Shown: positions 9,014 to 18,647 of the stretch, piece after piece | Position numbering within the stretch: position 1 is the stretch's first letter | How the letters are laid out: each line of letters begins with the position of its first letter | Source of the DNA: Mycobacterium triplex | GTDB taxonomy: Bacteria > Actinomycetota > Actinomycetes > Mycobacteriales > Mycobacteriaceae | Direction of reading: 5' to 3' | NCBI RefSeq assembly: GCF_000689255.1 | Contig: NZ_HG964447.1 | Location: 310,001 to 374,000, forward strand | Length of the DNA stretch: 64,000 nt | The notes under the pieces: generated by a model | The model's database searches: none | Told to the model about the DNA's origin: nothing | Seen by the model: only the letters and a program-made list of their open reading frames with translations | Position numbers and translations under genes: made by a program

Positions 9014-9774
9014 CCAACCGGTGGACGCAGCGCATCAGCGATGGCGACCCGCGGATCGGCATGTGGGTGGCCTCGGGCAGCGGGTATGTCACCGAGATCT
9101 GCGCGGGGTCCGGAATCGACTGGCTGCTGTTGGACCAGGAGCATGCGCCCAACGATCTGCGCACGACGCTCGAACAGTTGCAGGTGTTGGCGGGCTACCC
9201 GGACGTCGACGTGCTGGTGCGTCCGCCGTCTGCCGATCCCGTGTTCATCAAGCAACTGCTCGACATCGGCGCGCAGAACATCATCGTTCCGATGATCGAT
9301 GGCCCCGGTGAGGCAGTCGCGGCGGTTTCCGCCACCCGGTACCCGCCCGAGGGGATTCGCGGGGTGGGCAGCGCGTTGGCGCGGGCGTCGCGTTGGAACC
9401 GCATTTCTGACTACCTTGTCACCGCAGATGCAACGGTGTCGTTGACCGTCCAAGTGGAAAGTGCGGCCGGTCTGACCCAGCTCGGCGAGATCGCCGACGT
9501 CGATGGTGTGGACGCCATCTTCATCGGTCCGGCCGACCTGGCGGCCTCAATGGGCAAACTTGGGCAGCCGGAGCATCCCGAGATCGTGAGCACCATAGAG
9601 GCTGCGTTAGCGACTATCGTGGACCACGGCAAGCGCGCCGGTGTGAATGCGTTCAGCGAGCCGTTGGCACGCCGCTACATGATGGCCGGCGCGAGCTTCG
9701 TGCTAGTAGGAGCGGACGTCGCATTGCTGGCTCGCGGTGCCGAACAACTGGCCGCGAGGTATCGAGGTCAATGA
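9010..9774 (+). CDS. HpcH/HpaI-type class II pyruvate aldolase
   Basis: A 254-aa TIM-barrel aldolase that splits 4-hydroxy-2-oxoacids into pyruvate and an aldehyde. Starts at GTG overlapping the hydratase stop (GTGA). Landmarks: [10 protein letters not shown] (catalytic His), GIRGVG, VESAAGL (metal-binding Glu) and [12 protein letters not shown] (metal-binding Asp). Meta-cleavage operons of Actinobacteria more often end in a DmpG/DmpF-type aldolase plus acylating aldehyde dehydrogenase; here an HpaI-type enzyme takes that place and no acylating partner follows. The aldehyde might be oxidised by the ALDH at 1-1026. Confidence 0.9.
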   Translation: MTNRWTQRISDGDPRIGMWVASGSGYVTEICAGSGIDWLLLDQEHAPNDLRTTLEQLQVLAGYPDVDVLVRPPSADPVFIKQLLDIGAQNIIVPMIDGPGEAVAAVSATRYPPEGIRGVGSALARASRWNRISDYLVTADATVSLTVQVESAAGLTQLGEIADVDGVDAIFIGPADLAASMGKLGQPEHPEIVSTIEAALATIVDHGKRAGVNAFSEPLARRYMMAGASFVLVGADVALLARGAEQLAARYRGQ

Positions 9775-9782
9775 CTGACGCA

Positions 9783-9811
9783 TTGTTTCTGACTATCGTG
9801 TCACCTAGAAT
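9783..9811 (+). promoter_or_regulatory. predicted leaderless promoter with embedded N4-class operator (9790-9803)
   Basis: TTGTTT (9783-9788), a 17-bp spacer and TAGAAT (9806-9811) make a good sigma-A-like promoter. The predicted start falls at about the ATG of the next gene (9820), so the transcript would be leaderless. The spacer contains TGACTATCGTGTCA at 9790-9803, an imperfect member of the TGACA-n4-TGTCA family, where a bound repressor would block polymerase. Confidence 0.55.
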
Positions 9812-9819
9812 TCCGGACC

Positions 9820-10992
9820 ATGGATCTCGACTTCACGCCTGACCAGCTCGAGTTCCGCGACCAGGTCCGCACGTGGCTCGACGAGAACAAGCCGACCGAA
9901 CAAAGGCCGCGCGACGATGCGGGTATCCGGGAATACGACCTCGCGTGGCAGCGCACGCAATGGGAAGGCGGCTGGGCCGGCATCGCCTGGCCGACAGAAT
10001 ACGGCGGCAAGGGGCTGACGCTGCTTCAGCAGTTGATCTGGTACGAGGAGTATGCCGCGCGGGGGTTCCCTGGGATCGATGCATGCTTCGTCGGTAACTC
10101 GCACGCCGGGCCGACCCTGATCACCAGGGCAACCGATGAGCAGAAGTCGTTCCACTTGCCGAAAATCCTTGGCGGTGAGGTGATTTGGTGTCAGGGCTTC
10201 TCCGAGCCCGACGCCGGGTCGGATCTGGCGGCGTTGCGCACCAAGGCGGTGATCGACGGCGAGCACCTGGTGGTGTCGGGGCAGAAGCTGTGGACGAGCT
10301 TCGCCACCGTCGCCGACTACCAGGAACTGCTGGTGCGCACCGACAACACCGGCAGCAAGCACAAGGGCATCACCTGGGTGATTTGCGACATGAGCACTTC
10401 AGGGATCGACGTCCGCCCGATCGAGACCATCGAGGGCGGCTCGGAATTCTGCGAAGTGTTCTATGACGACGTGCGCATTCCGCTGAGCAACGTGGTCGGC
10501 GAGGTGGGCGAAGGTTGGTCGGTCGCGATGGCGACGCTGTCCTTTGAGCGTGGCACCGCGTTCACCGCCAACCAGGTGCGGCTGGCGAAGATCATCGAGG
10601 ACCTCATCGACTACGCCCGCGACCACGTCGGGCCGGACGGCCGCAGGCCCGCCATCGCCGATGACGACATCGCGCGACGGCTGGCGAGGGCTCGCGCCTC
10701 GGTGGCGTCACTGCGGGCGCTCACCTACACCAACATTTGCGAGGCCTTGAAGACCGAGACACCCGGCCCGCGGGGTTCGATCGTCAAGTTGATGTACGCC
10801 GAATTGGCCAAGGAGATCGGCAGATTGGCGATGGACATCGTCGGTCCGGCCTCAGTCCGGTATTCGTCGCGCTGGGACGTCGACGGCTGGGTCGGTTACT
10901 ACTACTACAGCTTCTCCCAAGCCATCGGGGGCGGAACGTCGGAGATCCAACGCAACATCGTCGGCGAGCGCGTGTTGGGGCTGCCCCGATGA
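9820..10992 (+). CDS. acyl-CoA dehydrogenase (FadE), large partner of a pair
   Basis: FAD-dependent alpha,beta-desaturation of an acyl-CoA. 390 aa with the three acyl-CoA dehydrogenase domains: N-terminal helical domain, beta domain with FSEPDAGSDLAAL and GQKLWTSFA, and C-terminal domain ending GGGTSEIQRNIVGERVLG. Together with the shorter FadE that follows 19 bp later it resembles the heterotetrameric FadE pairs of mycobacterial steroid side-chain degradation. It appears to have its own operator-bearing promoter (9783-9811) and weak or no Shine-Dalgarno sequence, consistent with a leaderless start. Confidence 0.93.
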   Translation: MDLDFTPDQLEFRDQVRTWLDENKPTEQRPRDDAGIREYDLAWQRTQWEGGWAGIAWPTEYGGKGLTLLQQLIWYEEYAARGFPGIDACFVGNSHAGPTLITRATDEQKSFHLPKILGGEVIWCQGFSEPDAGSDLAALRTKAVIDGEHLVVSGQKLWTSFATVADYQELLVRTDNTGSKHKGITWVICDMSTSGIDVRPIETIEGGSEFCEVFYDDVRIPLSNVVGEVGEGWSVAMATLSFERGTAFTANQVRLAKIIEDLIDYARDHVGPDGRRPAIADDDIARRLARARASVASLRALTYTNICEALKTETPGPRGSIVKLMYAELAKEIGRLAMDIVGPASVRYSSRWDVDGWVGYYYYSFSQAIGGGTSEIQRNIVGERVLGLPR

Positions 10993-11011
10993 ATACCGTG
11001 AGGAGACGGCC

Positions 11012-12043
11012 ATGAACCTGCTGCCCGGAGCTGAGCAGCTTGAAATCATCACGGCGGCAGGGGAATTCCTCGCTGAGAGGATGCCTGTCGAGCGGATCCG
11101 TGCTAATCGGCACGCGGAAGCGCCGATTCCCGGGTCGGTATGGCGAGAATGCGCCGAGTTGGGCCTTTTGACTCTCGGGCTCGACGAGGAGTTCGGCGGA
11201 TCGGGCCGGCCGCTGGACGACGAAGCGCTGCTGTTCGTCGAACTCGGCAAGCGGCTCGCGCCCGGGCCGTTCCTGGCGGGCACGTTGGGTGCCCGGGTAG
11301 CCGCCCGATCTGGCGACGACGCGCTGGCCCAGCGGATCGGCTCCGGGGTGGCGGTGGTGGCCCTCGCGGTACTGCGTGGCGACGGCGACGTGCGGCCAGC
11401 GCGGCCCATTAAAGGGACCTTCGATTTGTTCGAGCCGGCGGGTGCCTCGCACGCCCTGCTGGTGGCCCGCAGCGGTGCCGCTCTGCTCGACATCGATTCC
11501 TTCGGGCCGCTGACATCCGTGGCCGCAGCCGACCCGGGTACTCGGATATCTTCGGCCACAGTCGAATCCGCCGAGCCGGTGTATTGGCTGCCGGTTGAGG
11601 ACGAATGGATCTGGGGCCGCGCCATGGTGCTCGCGGCGGGCTATCTGGCCGGGCTGGCCGCGGGCGCGGCCGGTTTGGCGACCGAACACGCCAAGACGCG
11701 TGAGCAGTTCGGCAAACCGATCGGGGTCCACCAGGCGATCAAGCACGCCTGCGTCGATATGGAGATCGCGGCCGAGGCCACGCAGGCGCAGACGTTCTTC
11801 GCCGCAATCGCGGTGGCGAGTGGCCGCGCCGACGCCCTGCTGCAGGTGCTGTCGGCCGCAACGGTGGCCGGCTCGGCGGCCGTCGACAATGCCGCAGCAG
11901 GCATCCACGTGTTCGGTGGGATGGGTTACACGTTCGAGAACGACATGCACCTATACCTGAAGCGTGCGCACGTGTTTCGGCATCTGTTCGGCGAGCCCAC
12001 CGACGTGCTGGCCGAGTTGCTGGCCCAGGACCGCGCCCAGTGA
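11012..12043 (+). CDS. acyl-CoA dehydrogenase (FadE), short partner of a pair
   Basis: 343 aa, shorter than canonical acyl-CoA dehydrogenases, with a reduced central beta domain. The C-terminal domain keeps AKTREQFGKPIGVHQAIKH and the HVFGGMGYTFENDMH segment. Such short FadE proteins form alpha2beta2 complexes with a full-length partner, here presumably the preceding gene. AGGAGA about 9 nt upstream of the ATG serves as ribosome binding site. Its stop overlaps the thiolase-like GTG start (GTGA). Confidence 0.9.
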   Translation: MNLLPGAEQLEIITAAGEFLAERMPVERIRANRHAEAPIPGSVWRECAELGLLTLGLDEEFGGSGRPLDDEALLFVELGKRLAPGPFLAGTLGARVAARSGDDALAQRIGSGVAVVALAVLRGDGDVRPARPIKGTFDLFEPAGASHALLVARSGAALLDIDSFGPLTSVAAADPGTRISSATVESAEPVYWLPVEDEWIWGRAMVLAAGYLAGLAAGAAGLATEHAKTREQFGKPIGVHQAIKHACVDMEIAAEATQAQTFFAAIAVASGRADALLQVLSAATVAGSAAVDNAAAGIHVFGGMGYTFENDMHLYLKRAHVFRHLFGEPTDVLAELLAQDRAQ

Positions 12044-13191
12044 GCGGCACCGTTGCGATCGCCGGTGTCGCCCTGTCCGACGTCGGCCGAGTCGACGACA
12101 AGGGCCCCTACGAGCTGATCGCGCAGGCCAGCCGCCGCGCCTTGGCTGATGCCGGGCTGACGCCCGATGACGTCGATGGGTTGGCCTCTACCGGTCAGGG
12201 CACACTGCCCCCGGTCGATGTCGGCGAGTATCTGGGGCTGCGGCCCCGCTGGATCGACTCCACCGCGGTCGGGGGAGCGTCGTGGGAGGTGATGGCCGCC
12301 CACGCGGCCGACGCGATCGCCGCCGGGCATGCCGACGTGGTGTTGCTGACCTACGGCTCGACTGCCCGCTCTGATCTTCGAAAGGGGTTGCGGGGGGCCA
12401 ACATCAATTGGGGCGCGCGCGGACCACTGCAGTGGGAGGCGCCCTACGGCCACACCCTAATCTCCAAGTACGCCATGGCCGCACGGCGGCACATGTTCAC
12501 TTACGGCACCACGATCGAGCAGCTGGCCGAGGTCGCTGTGTCCGCGCGGTTCAACGCGGCCGACAATCCCGAGGCCTACTACCGCGATCCGATCACCGTC
12601 GACGATGTGCTCGGCGGACCAATGATCGCCGACCCTTTCACCAAGCTGCACTGCTGCATTCGCAGCGATGGCGGGGCGGCGGCCGTCCTCGTCAACGCGG
12701 AACGCGCAAAGGATCTGCGGAGTAAGCCGGTGTGGGTGCTCGGCTCGGGCGAGACCACCTCGCACATGCTCACCTCGCAGTGGGACGACCTCACCGTCGG
12801 CCCGGCGGCGGTCAGCGGACCGCTCGCCTTTGCGCGCGCCGGGGTCTCCCCGTCCGACGTCGACGTCGCCGAGATCTACGACGCGTTCACCTATATGTTG
12901 CTACTCACCCTCGAAGACCTGGGCTTCTGCCCGAAGGGGGAGGGCGGCGGCTTTGTCGAGAAGGGCTCGTTGCGTTTGGGCGGCGAACTTCCCACCAATA
13001 CCGACGGTGGCGGCCTGTCGGCATGTCACCCGGGTCAGCGGGGGTTGTTCCTCTTAGTCGAGGCGGCGCGCCAGTTGCGCGGCGAATGCGGGCCGCGGCA
13101 GGTGCCGGACGCCCGGATCGCCTGTGTCAGCGGCACCGGCGGCTGGTTCTGTTCCAGCGGCACAATGATTCTCGGCGCCGAGGAGCCGTAG
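12040..13191 (+). CDS. thiolase-fold lipid-transfer protein (Ltp2-like)
   Basis: 383 aa, GTG start. Family segments are the N-terminal AGVALSDVG strand, the EIYDAFTYMLLLTLEDLGFC segment near residue 290 and PTNTDGGGLSACH near the C-terminus. The usual nucleophile loop reads VGGASWEV and lacks Cys, placing it with the aldolase-type thiolase-fold proteins rather than true thiolases. Unlike the three other copies in the window it has no DUF35 gene immediately beside it. It probably trims a side chain after the FadE pair acts. Confidence 0.86.
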   Translation: MSGTVAIAGVALSDVGRVDDKGPYELIAQASRRALADAGLTPDDVDGLASTGQGTLPPVDVGEYLGLRPRWIDSTAVGGASWEVMAAHAADAIAAGHADVVLLTYGSTARSDLRKGLRGANINWGARGPLQWEAPYGHTLISKYAMAARRHMFTYGTTIEQLAEVAVSARFNAADNPEAYYRDPITVDDVLGGPMIADPFTKLHCCIRSDGGAAAVLVNAERAKDLRSKPVWVLGSGETTSHMLTSQWDDLTVGPAAVSGPLAFARAGVSPSDVDVAEIYDAFTYMLLLTLEDLGFCPKGEGGGFVEKGSLRLGGELPTNTDGGGLSACHPGQRGLFLLVEAARQLRGECGPRQVPDARIACVSGTGGWFCSSGTMILGAEEP

Positions 13192-14706
13192 GTGGCCCGT
13201 GCACCGCTGAGCGCCGACGTCAGCGACACCCGGTCGATGCTGGAGTGCGCTGCTACCGTGCACGGTGACCGTGAGGCCTACGTTGAGCCGGGAGGGCGCA
13301 TCACCTTCGCGGACTGGATCGGCCGGGCCCGTGGTGTCGCTTCGCAGTTCGCCGACCTCGGGGTCGGCAAGGGCGACGTAATCGTGCTGTGGCTGCCGTC
13401 GGGCATCGACTATGCGACGTGTTATGCCGCCGCGGCGATGCTCGGCGCCATCACCGCGGGTCTGAACCCCCGACTCGGTCGTCGAGAGATCGAATCTGTT
13501 CTGCAACAAGCTGATCCCGCGTTGATCGTCGCCGATGAACGGCTTGGAGCGCTACCCGATACCGGGCACCGGCTGTTGTCGCGGGATGCGCTGTGCAGCG
13601 ACACGTCGTCATCGGCACCACCTGCCGTGGAGCTCAACCGTCGGGACCTGGTTGCGTTGATCTTCACCAGTGGCACGACTGGGATGCCGAAGGGCGCGGC
13701 ATTCGATGCCGACCGACTGGCGGCGGGCGCGGCAGCATCAGGGGTGATGAGCGCGCCCTACGACCGGCGCCTCACATCGACACCGTTCTCCCACGCCGGC
13801 TACATGTTCAAGCTCTGGGATCAGTTGGTGTGGGGCAGCACGCTGGTGGTGCCGCCGACTCCGTGGTCGGCCCAGGGCATGTTCGACATCCTGCGCGACG
13901 AGCGGGTCACCGTGGCGGGTGCGGTTCCGACCCAGTGGGCCAAGCTGCTCGATGTCGATGGCGTGAGCCGGCAGGCGTTGTCGCACTTACGGATCGGGGT
14001 GGTCGCCACGGCGCCGGCGCCGCCCGAGTTGATACGTCGGGTCGCCGAGCGGATCGGGGTTCCGCTGGTGGTGCGGTATGCGATGACCGAGTGCCCGACT
14101 ATTTGCGGCACCGAACCGAACGACGCCCCCGAGATTCAGTTCCGCACGGTCGGGCGGCCGGCCGCCGGAATGGAGGTCCGCGTCGGGCCCGACGGCGGTG
14201 TCGAGGTACGCGGTCCCTGCGTGATGCGCGGCTATTGGTGCAACCCGGAACTCACCGAAGAGGTGCTGCGCGACGGCTGGCTGCGCACCGGCGACATCGG
14301 CGCCCTCGGTGCCGACGGGAATCTCACCCTGGTTGGGCGCAGCGGCGACATGTACATCCGCGGCGGCTACAACGTGCATCCCGGTGAGGTGGAGCGTGTG
14401 CTCGCCGGTCACGCGGGTGTGAAAAATGCTGCCGTAGTGGGGTGCTCGGCCCCGGTTATCGGGGAGATCGGCGTCGCGTGCGTGGTGCCGGCTGACGCCG
14501 CTAGGCCCCCGGGGCTGGCCGAGTTGCGCACTTATGTGGCGGACGAGCTGGCCGATTACAAGGCGCCCGACGAATTGCTGATCGTCGACGAGTTACCGCT
14601 GACAGCGATGCTCAAGCCGGACCGGCTTGCCCTACGGGAGCTGATCAGATTGCACGACAAAGACATTCAACGTCGACGACCGACGGAACAAGAGAGTCAT
14701 GGCTGA
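13192..14706 (+). CDS. AMP-dependent acyl-CoA synthetase (FadD-like)
   Basis: 504 aa, starting at GTG directly after the thiolase stop. ATP/AMP motifs: LIFTSGTTGMPKG P-loop, YAMTECPT, LRTGDIGALGADG, then GRSGDMYIRGGYNVHPGEVE and a C-terminal Lys (TAMLKPDRL). It activates a carboxylic acid to its CoA ester. It is the last gene of the plus-strand operon; its 3' end overlaps the convergent thioesterase gene by 10 bp. It could supply CoA-ester substrate if the damaged ligase at 1812-3419 is inactive. Confidence 0.92.
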   Translation: MARAPLSADVSDTRSMLECAATVHGDREAYVEPGGRITFADWIGRARGVASQFADLGVGKGDVIVLWLPSGIDYATCYAAAAMLGAITAGLNPRLGRREIESVLQQADPALIVADERLGALPDTGHRLLSRDALCSDTSSSAPPAVELNRRDLVALIFTSGTTGMPKGAAFDADRLAAGAAASGVMSAPYDRRLTSTPFSHAGYMFKLWDQLVWGSTLVVPPTPWSAQGMFDILRDERVTVAGAVPTQWAKLLDVDGVSRQALSHLRIGVVATAPAPPELIRRVAERIGVPLVVRYAMTECPTICGTEPNDAPEIQFRTVGRPAAGMEVRVGPDGGVEVRGPCVMRGYWCNPELTEEVLRDGWLRTGDIGALGADGNLTLVGRSGDMYIRGGYNVHPGEVERVLAGHAGVKNAAVVGCSAPVIGEIGVACVVPADAARPPGLAELRTYVADELADYKAPDELLIVDELPLTAMLKPDRLALRELIRLHDKDIQRRRPTEQESHG

Positions 14707-15338
14707 TCCGGGCGCAACTCGATGAACAGGCCCTCGGCTTCCGCGCATAGTGTGTCCCCGTGGGTGAGCTCCGCGCGCAGCAGCCTCTTGCGTCCCTGTT
14801 CGCTGACGAACCAGGCGCGCACCACGAGTTCTTCGCCGACGGGTGTGATGGACCGGAAATCGGTGTGCAGATATGCGGTTCGCGCAGGCGCACGGCCGCC
14901 GCTACTGGCCAGCCGGCCGAGCACCTCATCGAATAACAGGGGGATGGCCCCGCCGTGGACGGCTCCGCCTCCACCGAGAAAGTAGCGGCCGAACGTGACG
15001 GTGCCCTCTACCTTCTCCGGGTCGCCCGCGATCGGAATAAAGCTGGGGGCCATGGTTTGTCCGCGGCCGGGCAGATCGAGTCGGCGAGCGAAGATCTGCC
15101 TGCGCTCGGGGACGGCGGCTGGGGCCAACCGGTCGGTCCAGTCCTTGAGGTCCTTCGTCAGCGCCACGGTTGTCGCCCTATCCGGGGCTGCGGCGGCCAC
15201 GTCGTCGAGGAAATCGCGCAGCGCCGCGATCATGTCGCCGTATTCGGCGCCCCCGCCCGGGCTCCGTACCGTCGGCTCCTGCCAGGTACGCATCGGCGGG
15301 AACCCGCCCCGTGACTCCGCTTCATGGGTCTCCGTCAT
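14697..15338 (-). CDS. PaaI-family thioesterase (hotdog fold)
   Basis: 213 aa. The C-terminal half is a hotdog domain with GGGGAVHGGAIPLLFDEVLG, the helix-capping HGG segment typical of PaaI/YbgC-like acyl-CoA thioesterases; the first 80 residues are an extra helical region. Likely hydrolyses stalled acyl-CoA esters to release CoA. Transcribed towards the acyl-CoA ligase and divergent from the fused CoA-transferase, with which it shares a 107-bp AT-rich promoter region. Confidence 0.85.
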   Translation of the reverse strand: MTETHEAESRGGFPPMRTWQEPTVRSPGGGAEYGDMIAALRDFLDDVAAAAPDRATTVALTKDLKDWTDRLAPAAVPERRQIFARRLDLPGRGQTMAPSFIPIAGDPEKVEGTVTFGRYFLGGGGAVHGGAIPLLFDEVLGRLASSGGRAPARTAYLHTDFRSITPVGEELVVRAWFVSEQGRKRLLRAELTHGDTLCAEAEGLFIELRPDQP

Positions 15339-15385
15339 CTCGCAAGACTAATACATTGACATTAATATTGATCGCTGCGATGCTG

Positions 15386-15408
15386 ACGTGACGTGTGCCA
15401 CTTCACGT
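15386..15408. promoter_or_regulatory. interrupted inverted repeat before fused CoA-transferase
   Basis: ACGTGA (15386-15391) and TCACGT (15403-15408) form 6-bp arms with an 11-bp spacer in the divergent region between the thioesterase and CoA-transferase genes. Next to it lies AT-rich sequence (15349-15370) likely to contain the promoters. Possible operator only. Confidence 0.3.
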
Positions 15409-15445
15409 CTTCACGAGATCCGCCCGCAGGCGCTAGGGAGCGAAC

Positions 15446-17902
15446 ATGCCGAAAGTCGGTTCAGCGTCGGACGGTCCGCTGGCCGGCCTCGTGGTGGTCG
15501 ACCTGTCGACGACGCTGCCCGGCGCGCAGGCAACGCAGTTCCTCGCCGACTGCGGCGCCGGGGTGATCATGGTCGAGCCCCCCGACGGCAGTCCGCTGCG
15601 CGAGCTCGCCGGCTGGCCGGCGCTGCTGCGCGGCAAGCGCAGCGTGACTTTGGACCTGCACGACGACGCAGACCTCGACCGGTTGCGGGCACTGTTGCGG
15701 CGCGCCGACGTGATGGTGAACACGCTGCGGCCGCACACCGCCGAGCGCCTCGGCCTCACTGCCGAGTCGCTCTCGCGCCGGTATCCGCGGTTGGTGGTCG
15801 CCAACGTCACCGGCTGGGGCTCGCCGGGGCCGTTCCGCAACTATAAGGGCTGGGAAGCGCTGGTCATGGCCAAGACCGGCGTCATGCACGAGAAGCGCGG
15901 ACTCGCGCCGCGTCCGGGCCCGGCGTTCACCACGTTCACCTATGCCTCGTGGGGCGCCGCCCATGCCGCTGTTCAGGGTGTGCTGGCCGCGCTCCTCGAG
16001 CGGGAGAGCAGTGGGCGTGGCCAAACCGTCGAGACCAACTTGGTGAGCGGCATGGGTTCGATGGATCCCTACAACTGGTTCTACGAGATGGTGCTGCAAC
16101 GGTATCCGGGCGCATTCGAACCGATGGACGCCGCATACGACGATCAGGGTCGGCCCCAGGCGTACCTCATTTACGCACTGCTGGTGTGTCCGACGAAGGA
16201 CGGCCGCTGGCTGCAGTTCGCTCAGGTGTCGCCCAAGCTGATCGGCGCCTGGCTGACCGAACTCGACCTGCTCGGGGAGCTCGCCGACCCGAAGTGGCAG
16301 GGCTTTCCGATGCTGCCGACCCCCGAACTTCGCACCGAGTGGTGGGACATCATGATCGAACGGGTCGGCGCCCGCACGCTCGCCGAATGGCAGCAGGCCA
16401 TGGCGGAAAACCTCGACCTGAGCGGGGAACTGTTCCGGAGTCCCGAGGACTCGCTGAACCACCCGCAGACCGCGCACGAAGGGCGCGCCACCACCGTCAT
16501 CGACCCCGATCTCGGACCCGTACGACAGCCGTCGACCCTTATTCATGCAGACGGCAAGCCGCTGACCCGGCTTCGGCCGGCCCCGCGCATCGGCGAGCAC
16601 AACGACTCAGTCACCTTCGATCAAGTAGGCGGCGCCGCCCCGCCCGCTCCGCAGGGAGACCACGACGAGCCGCCGCTGAAGGGTGTGACGGTCCTGGAGT
16701 TCGGCAGCATGTTCGCCGGACCGTACGGCGCGACCCTGCTGGCCGACCTGGGCGCCCGCGTGATCAAGGTCGAGCCGCTCGACGGCGACAACATCCGCAA
16801 CCTGGTCGCGTTCCCCGAGGCGGGTGGCGCAAAAGTGCTGCAGGGCAAGGAAAGTGTCGCGATCGACTTCACCAAGCCCGAGGGCCTCGAGCTGGTGTAC
16901 GAGCTGGCCAAGCGGTCCGACGTCGTCCTGCAATGCTTCCGGGGCAAAGCGGCAGAACGCTCGAAGATCGACGAGGCCTCGCTGCGGGCGGTCAACCCGG
17001 ACCTGGCGTTCGTGACGACCTCCGGTTACGGAGTCGACGGGCCGTTCGCCCATCGCGCGGCCTACGCACCATCGGTCGGCGCGGCGTCCGGCCTGGCGCA
17101 GGTCGACAGCCACGACACGGGCGAGCCGCCCGCCGACCTGGATGACTTGCACCGCCGGGCGGTCAGACTCCACGCGGGCGGGGCCGTCCCAGCCGTGCAG
17201 TCCGACGGCATCGCGGCACACGGTGTCGGTTCGGCGCTGCTGGTCGCGTTGTACGCCAAGCGCCGTGGCAAGATGCTGACGAACGTGGTCACGACCATGC
17301 TCGCCACCGCGCAGCAGGCGATGATCGCGTACAACGCGAGCTATGCGTCCCGACCCGCCGAAACGCCCGCGGACGAACAGTTTTTCGGTATGAATGCTCT
17401 GTATCGGATGTACCCGGCGGCCGACGGTTATGTCTTTCTTGCCGCGCCGTTGCCGCGCGAATGGCCGGCATTGGCGAAAGCGATGTCGCCGTACGTCGAC
17501 TTGCACGCCGACGAGCGCTTTGCCGATGCCGACTCCCGAACCCAGCATGATGACGAGTTAATCGCTGCACTAACAACGGTTTTCGTGACTAAGACCAAGC
17601 TGGAGTGGGAGCACGAATTGTCCGCTCAAGACGTTGGTTGTGTCGAGGTGGTGGAGGCCAACTCCGAATTGGTGCTGCAGACCGATCCGTATTACGAGGC
17701 AGGCTATGCAGTCGACGCGCACAGCCCGATCTTCGAGGAGCACCGTCGGCTCGCGCCGCTGTGCACCTTCTCGCGATCACGGACACGGGCTGATGCGGGA
17801 TGCACTATCGGGCAGCACACCGATGCGGTATTGCGCGAAATCGGGTTGGACGAAGCGGCGATCGCCGCCCTGAGAGCCAGCGAGGTCGTCGGCGGTAGCT
17901 GA
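15446..17902 (+). CDS. fused double type III CoA-transferase (CaiB/BaiF)
   Basis: 818 aa, twice the usual length: two complete CaiB/BaiF domains in one chain. Domain 1 starts at LAGLVVVDLSTTLPG (about residue 12) and domain 2 at LKGVTVLEFGSMFAGPYGA (about residue 411), joined by a Pro/Gly-rich linker near residues 395-405. Type III transferases move CoA between acids as an interlocked dimer, so the fusion may be a covalent heterodimer. A single continuous frame without stop shows it is not an assembly artefact. It converges on a TetR gene with a 4-bp gap. Confidence 0.9.
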   Translation: MPKVGSASDGPLAGLVVVDLSTTLPGAQATQFLADCGAGVIMVEPPDGSPLRELAGWPALLRGKRSVTLDLHDDADLDRLRALLRRADVMVNTLRPHTAERLGLTAESLSRRYPRLVVANVTGWGSPGPFRNYKGWEALVMAKTGVMHEKRGLAPRPGPAFTTFTYASWGAAHAAVQGVLAALLERESSGRGQTVETNLVSGMGSMDPYNWFYEMVLQRYPGAFEPMDAAYDDQGRPQAYLIYALLVCPTKDGRWLQFAQVSPKLIGAWLTELDLLGELADPKWQGFPMLPTPELRTEWWDIMIERVGARTLAEWQQAMAENLDLSGELFRSPEDSLNHPQTAHEGRATTVIDPDLGPVRQPSTLIHADGKPLTRLRPAPRIGEHNDSVTFDQVGGAAPPAPQGDHDEPPLKGVTVLEFGSMFAGPYGATLLADLGARVIKVEPLDGDNIRNLVAFPEAGGAKVLQGKESVAIDFTKPEGLELVYELAKRSDVVLQCFRGKAAERSKIDEASLRAVNPDLAFVTTSGYGVDGPFAHRAAYAPSVGAASGLAQVDSHDTGEPPADLDDLHRRAVRLHAGGAVPAVQSDGIAAHGVGSALLVALYAKRRGKMLTNVVTTMLATAQQAMIAYNASYASRPAETPADEQFFGMNALYRMYPAADGYVFLAAPLPREWPALAKAMSPYVDLHADERFADADSRTQHDDELIAALTTVFVTKTKLEWEHELSAQDVGCVEVVEANSELVLQTDPYYEAGYAVDAHSPIFEEHRRLAPLCTFSRSRTRADAGCTIGQHTDAVLREIGLDEAAIAALRASEVVGGS

Positions 17903-17906
17903 GCCT

Positions 17907-18593
17907 TCAGGTCTCGTCGCGCTCAGCGATCAGCGCGCGGGTCTCGTAAGACACCGGCGCGGTGAGCATTCCGACCCAGGTGTCCACGTAGTTGTGCAGC
18001 TGCGCTTCGCTGAGTCCATGGCCCGAACGGCCTGCCGCAGCAAGGACGTTGATCAGGCTGATGTAGAGCTGAAACGTCCGGCCGCGCCGGATCCGCTCGG
18101 GCAGATCCTGCAACGCGGCGTCGACCAGCTCTTCCAGCTTCTCCTGGGTCCACTCATCATCGAGGTGATCCGGCCAGTAGTCGCTGCGCGCCCGCGGATC
18201 CTCCATGAGCCGAGCCAGGAACGGCGCGAACATCTCGCCCGCGGCGATGCTGTTGGCCAGCGGTCGCACCAGGAGCCACACCACGGCGCGGGGGTCCGCC
18301 TCCTTGCCTTGCTCGCGCATCCGCGCGAGCATCTCTTGGCGGTCGATTCCGAGTGACGCCTGGCGGTAGGCGATCAGCGCGCGGATCAGTCCCTCGCGGG
18401 AGCCGAAGTGGTAGCGGATCACCGAGGTGTTGGACTGTCCGGCCGCCTGTTGGATTTCCCTGAGCGTGACCGCCTCGATGCCGCGCGTGGCGAACAGCCG
18501 CTCGGCGACCTCCATCAACATCACCCGGGTCGACTCACCCGATGCGTTGCGCCTCCGCTCGCCCGCGGGTGACTCCGTTCCCAGCTCCGGCAT
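17907..18593 (-). CDS. TetR family transcriptional regulator
   Basis: 228 aa. Helix-turn-helix at about residues 20-68 (VAERLFATRGIEAVTLREI, then SNTSVIRYHFGSREGL), followed by a divergent helical ligand-binding domain. Divergent from the amidohydrolase operon, with a near-perfect 16-bp palindrome at 18648-18663 in the shared intergenic region that is the natural candidate operator for autoregulation and control of the amidohydrolase/thiolase/SDR operon. Confidence 0.9.
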   Translation of the reverse strand: MPELGTESPAGERRRNASGESTRVMLMEVAERLFATRGIEAVTLREIQQAAGQSNTSVIRYHFGSREGLIRALIAYRQASLGIDRQEMLARMREQGKEADPRAVVWLLVRPLANSIAAGEMFAPFLARLMEDPRARSDYWPDHLDDEWTQEKLEELVDAALQDLPERIRRGRTFQLYISLINVLAAAGRSGHGLSEAQLHNYVDTWVGMLTAPVSYETRALIAERDET

Positions 18594-18647
18594 GGGCCTC
18601 CTCCAGTTCGCCTCAGTCTTACCGGCGTCGCCCCTCCATCCAAATAA

